Assembly (NCBI GenBank): GCA_016802295.1
Contig: JAESIW010000207.1
Span: forward strand, 1,397,796-1,461,795
Length of the DNA: 64,000 nucleotides
DNA from: Brachionus rotundiformis
Taxonomy: Eukaryota > Rotifera > Eurotatoria > Ploima > Brachionidae
Direction of reading: 5' to 3'
Shown here: piece by piece, positions 60,918 through 64,000 of the stretch
How the letters are laid out: each line of letters begins with the position of its first letter
Numbering within the stretch: the first letter of the stretch is position 1
The notes under the pieces: generated by a model
Told to the model about the DNA's origin: nothing
The model's input: the letters and a program-made list of their open reading frames with translations, nothing else
Databases searched by the model: none
Position numbers and translations under genes: made by a program

Positions 60918-63900
60918 GATCATCTAATTTGATAGAGCAATTTTGTTGATAGATATATCATTAAAATGCACAAAAATAATCAACTAAGGAATCTAATTTT
61001 AAGAGAATTAAAATAAAAATATAAATTTATTATATATAGTAAAAATTCAATAATTTTTAATTATTATTTTATTCACGAAATATGATGATTGAAAAAGTGA
61101 TTCATGGTGGATTTAGATTCTTCCTGTTGGCTTTAATAGCCGGATATAAATTATTTAAATAATTGCGGATTTTTTAATTAATCAATGATTTATATGCGAG
61201 TATTGGGATTTTTTAATCTAGAGCAAAAGCTGTTATTAGATATAATTAGATAATTTTCGCTACAACATATTCCTGGCTCATAGATTGCTAAAAAATTGAT
61301 CCCTGATTACATAACCCTCAATTACAAGATTTATTCGTAATTAAATTTGTCTTTGGCAAACGACATTTTAAAAGATAATTTAAAAAATAATTTTTTCTTA
61401 CTTTTCTCTCATCTAAAATAAATTGCTAACTTAATGAACCTCGAAAAAGTCATAAATCGATATCCCAAATATACCTAGACACAATTATAATCTTCTCTTT
61501 ATAAGAAAACAGTCTGTGATTATAAAAATTAACTTTTTTTATTTTAAGTCTAATTGGAAACTAGATATTTGACTCGATTCCATGATTTTTTGACTAAAGC
61601 TCTAAGTGTTCTCCAGCCATATTTATCTTTTTTTTCACAAAGCCCTACCAAAGTATGCCATAAAAACATAAAACCTATTTTTCGTTCAAGAATAATATTT
61701 TTTAATATGCATTTATAAATTTTAGAATTTTTTCATAGATAAAAGTTAGAATAGAAAGTTTTCCAAATATTTGGAAAAAAAACTTAATATCTTTACACTC
61801 GGAAGAGACACTTATTCAAGTTTGGTTTTGCCAATGTCACATAACTTGTCCCCCACAAAAAATAATAAAACAAAACACTGCTATTTATTGATTTAATAAG
61901 ATGCATAAATTTAGCTTTTATTAATCTTTTTTCTATTCATTAATAATTAAATTTGTCATTTGAACTCGCTTCCGGGTTTTAAATGGACCAAGCTAAGCCT
62001 GGTTTCTATGACATTGTGCAGCTTGAATGGGGCCAAATTAATCAGAGAGTTGCATGAGAATTAAAAATTAAAAAAATAACAACAAAAATAGCCAATTTTT
62101 CCAAGACTAGAACTAATTTACCGAGATTGTTGGATTTTAATTACAAACAAAAGTTTGACTTGGATTAATTACAACTAAAATGTTCAAGTGCGTAGCCTGG
62201 TTTCTTCACGCAAATTCAATTAGCTTGTAGAAAAATCATGTTAATCTCAAATATTTAACCTAATTAGTGCTAAGGAATACTTTGTATCAGACGACAATTG
62301 AAAGTGCATGCAAATAATTTGAAATATCGGCTACTGGCTTGAGAGAATAGAAAATAAACTTTTTGTTGAAACTTTGGTCTGAATAAATTAGAGCTTAAAT
62401 GTGACTTGGTTGGCATTTGGTAATTTTTTTCATCAATTTAAATATCCGGCTCTTGGCTCAAATCTCAAGCGACTCGCTCAAGAATACACTTGCTATGAAT
62501 TTATCTATTCTTATGCAGTAGCTCAAGTAAATATTGATTTATTCATGAGCGGATGGACAGATAAAACTTTCAAATAGTTATTCATGATATTTCTAGCTGC
62601 TTTTGAGGAATTAATAATTTTTTTTTTATTGAAAATTATTAAGTTAATATTTGTTCGAAAATAAATTGTTTTTTTTTTAATATATATTTTGGTTTTGTAA
62701 AAAAAAAGAGAACTTTTGCTCAATTTTGTGATATATCGATCTAAACTCCGGGTTACAATTAAAACATGCCATCTACAAATTATTGTAATTGATAAAAATG
62801 ATAACATGCTGATTTAGTTTATTTATTTAATGATAATAAACATATCGCTTCAAAGGTTATTCCTAATCAGTCAGCACAAATATTAATTTTTTGCCTTGTT
62901 ATGCTGATAAAAAGAATATATATTTTTTTTTTAAAACTAGTTCAATTAATAGTTGAAAAAATGATATTTTTTTAATTGAAAAAAATTTCTTTAATTAAAC
63001 AAATTATAAATCGAACAAAAATAATTATCTAAAATAATAACTTGATAGAAAATATTCTACGATTAAAAGCCTCTGAAATATCTTAGGCTCCTGTTTTCTG
63101 CTGCCTTAACCACCAAAGTGTCCATCATGAGAAAATCCCGAAAACTTTAAAATGACTAATAGATACTCATTATCTTTCTATAATTTTTTGGTTGTTTGGC
63201 ATTTGATATGTACCAATCAAATAAGACAGCTGGAATACCACCAAACTGGTTCTAAGTAGAAAAACCTAATCGGAGGAGGCCAGAATTAATAATAAACAGA
63301 ACATTAAATAAACATGTAAAAATTAACTATTAAGTCTAAAATTTATAGAGCAGTATTTTTGATAAATAAGAACATGCTAAAAAATCCTAATTCGTAAATT
63401 ATCGCCTGTTGGTAACAAACTTGACCTATTCTGCTAAGCATTTTTCGAATACATTGGTCAATAGATATTCAGCTTTCAAAGACTTGTCTAATTAAATGTT
63501 GTATTAATATAATTAATATATTAAAAAATGACCGATTGTTAGTTTCAATCAAATTAAGAAAAAAGCAATTTGTTCGCGAACAGCTTTATTTATCATTTTT
63601 TTTCGATAAAATAAGATATATAAATTTTTTCAATTTGGATAAAATTAATTTTTGCAAGGATTTAAATCAAAACCAATTTAAATTTAGGAAAAAAAATTCC
63701 ATTTATTTAGTCATTATATAAATTTATTATTTTGAAAATTGATTTTTTTAGGCTTGGAGACTTAAATTATTAATTGATTTTGGAATAATATTTGTCATTT
63801 TTAAATTATGTAATAGCTGATAAATTTTTTTTATTAAAAAATATCGAAAAACCAATTCATTTTGTTAACAAACACATAGCCAAAAATAAAAAAAGAATTA

Positions 63901-64000
63901 AGTAACATTTGGGAATAAGATTTCGAAAAAATTAGAATATTTGAGTCCAATTGCTTGATTTTAAATTTTATCTTTGTTATCACTTTTTTAAAAAATGTAT
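60918..64000. other. AT-rich region without recognised genes
   Basis: No convincing exon. 61983-62057 (+) is a short, less AT-rich patch open from an ATG (MDQAKPGFYDIVQLEWG) and might be an isolated exon. Longer open stretches near 62523-62807 and 63536-63721 are low-complexity and look random. Confidence 0.5.

Noticed and set aside
62523..63721. Open frames near the right edge
   Set aside because: Composition is Ile/Lys/Asn/Phe-rich as expected of random AT-rich DNA, with no motif or splice support.
1..64000. CRISPR arrays, bacterial operons, ribosome binding sites, attachment sites
   Set aside because: The window is eukaryotic with spliced genes; no regularly spaced repeat array was seen.

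Overview
The window is animal nuclear DNA. It is very AT-rich (especially between genes), its genes are split by short introns (mostly about 45-60 bp, GT..AG), it uses the standard stop codons, and its genes are metazoan: an innexin, ceramide synthase 1, BBS1, LIN52, EPS8 and an SLC6 transporter. The base composition, compact genes and innexin fit a small invertebrate such as a monogonont rotifer. That placement is inference; no species-specific marker was recognised.

Layout. 1-8976 (-): a giant ankyrin-repeat protein, probably a WGR/PARP-type tankyrase-like protein (C. elegans PME-5 type), cut by the window's left edge; one intron holds relics of a mariner element and a LINE. 9000-14350: a GC-rich promoter-like patch, repeats and a 1391-bp Merlin DNA transposon with matching ends and an 8-bp target duplication but a broken transposase. 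14357-15511 (-): ceramide synthase 1. 17362-24561: BBS1 (-), an unrecognised 164-aa gene (+) and WDR27 (-); RFX-type X-box motifs lie in the BBS1 and WDR27 upstream regions. 24847-32950 (-): PHKB (phosphorylase kinase beta) and a CCDC90B/MCUR1-like mitochondrial gene, closely spaced on the same strand as WDR27; the PHKB last exon is present twice around an 832-N gap. 35485-42532 (+): PDE6D, LIN52 and importin-7/8. 43248-44830: a recent copy of an importin exon fragment and a decayed LINE reverse transcriptase. 45283-47417 (-): innexin. 49573-57989 (+): EPS8 and an SLC6-family transporter whose chloride-site and sodium-site residues are mostly replaced. 58675-60917 (-): an unrecognised helical, serine-rich protein. 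The last 3 kb show no gene.

How the genes fit together. BBS1 (BBSome) and PDE6D (carrier of prenylated cargo) are cilium genes; the X-boxes suggest that WDR27 and the 164-aa neighbour of BBS1 share that programme. PHKB keeps a CaaX ending (CTLS). The remaining genes are ordinary housekeeping, signalling or junction genes. Exon joins were worked out by hand from GT/AG sites, reading phase and remembered family sequences; nothing was confirmed by database search or transcripts.
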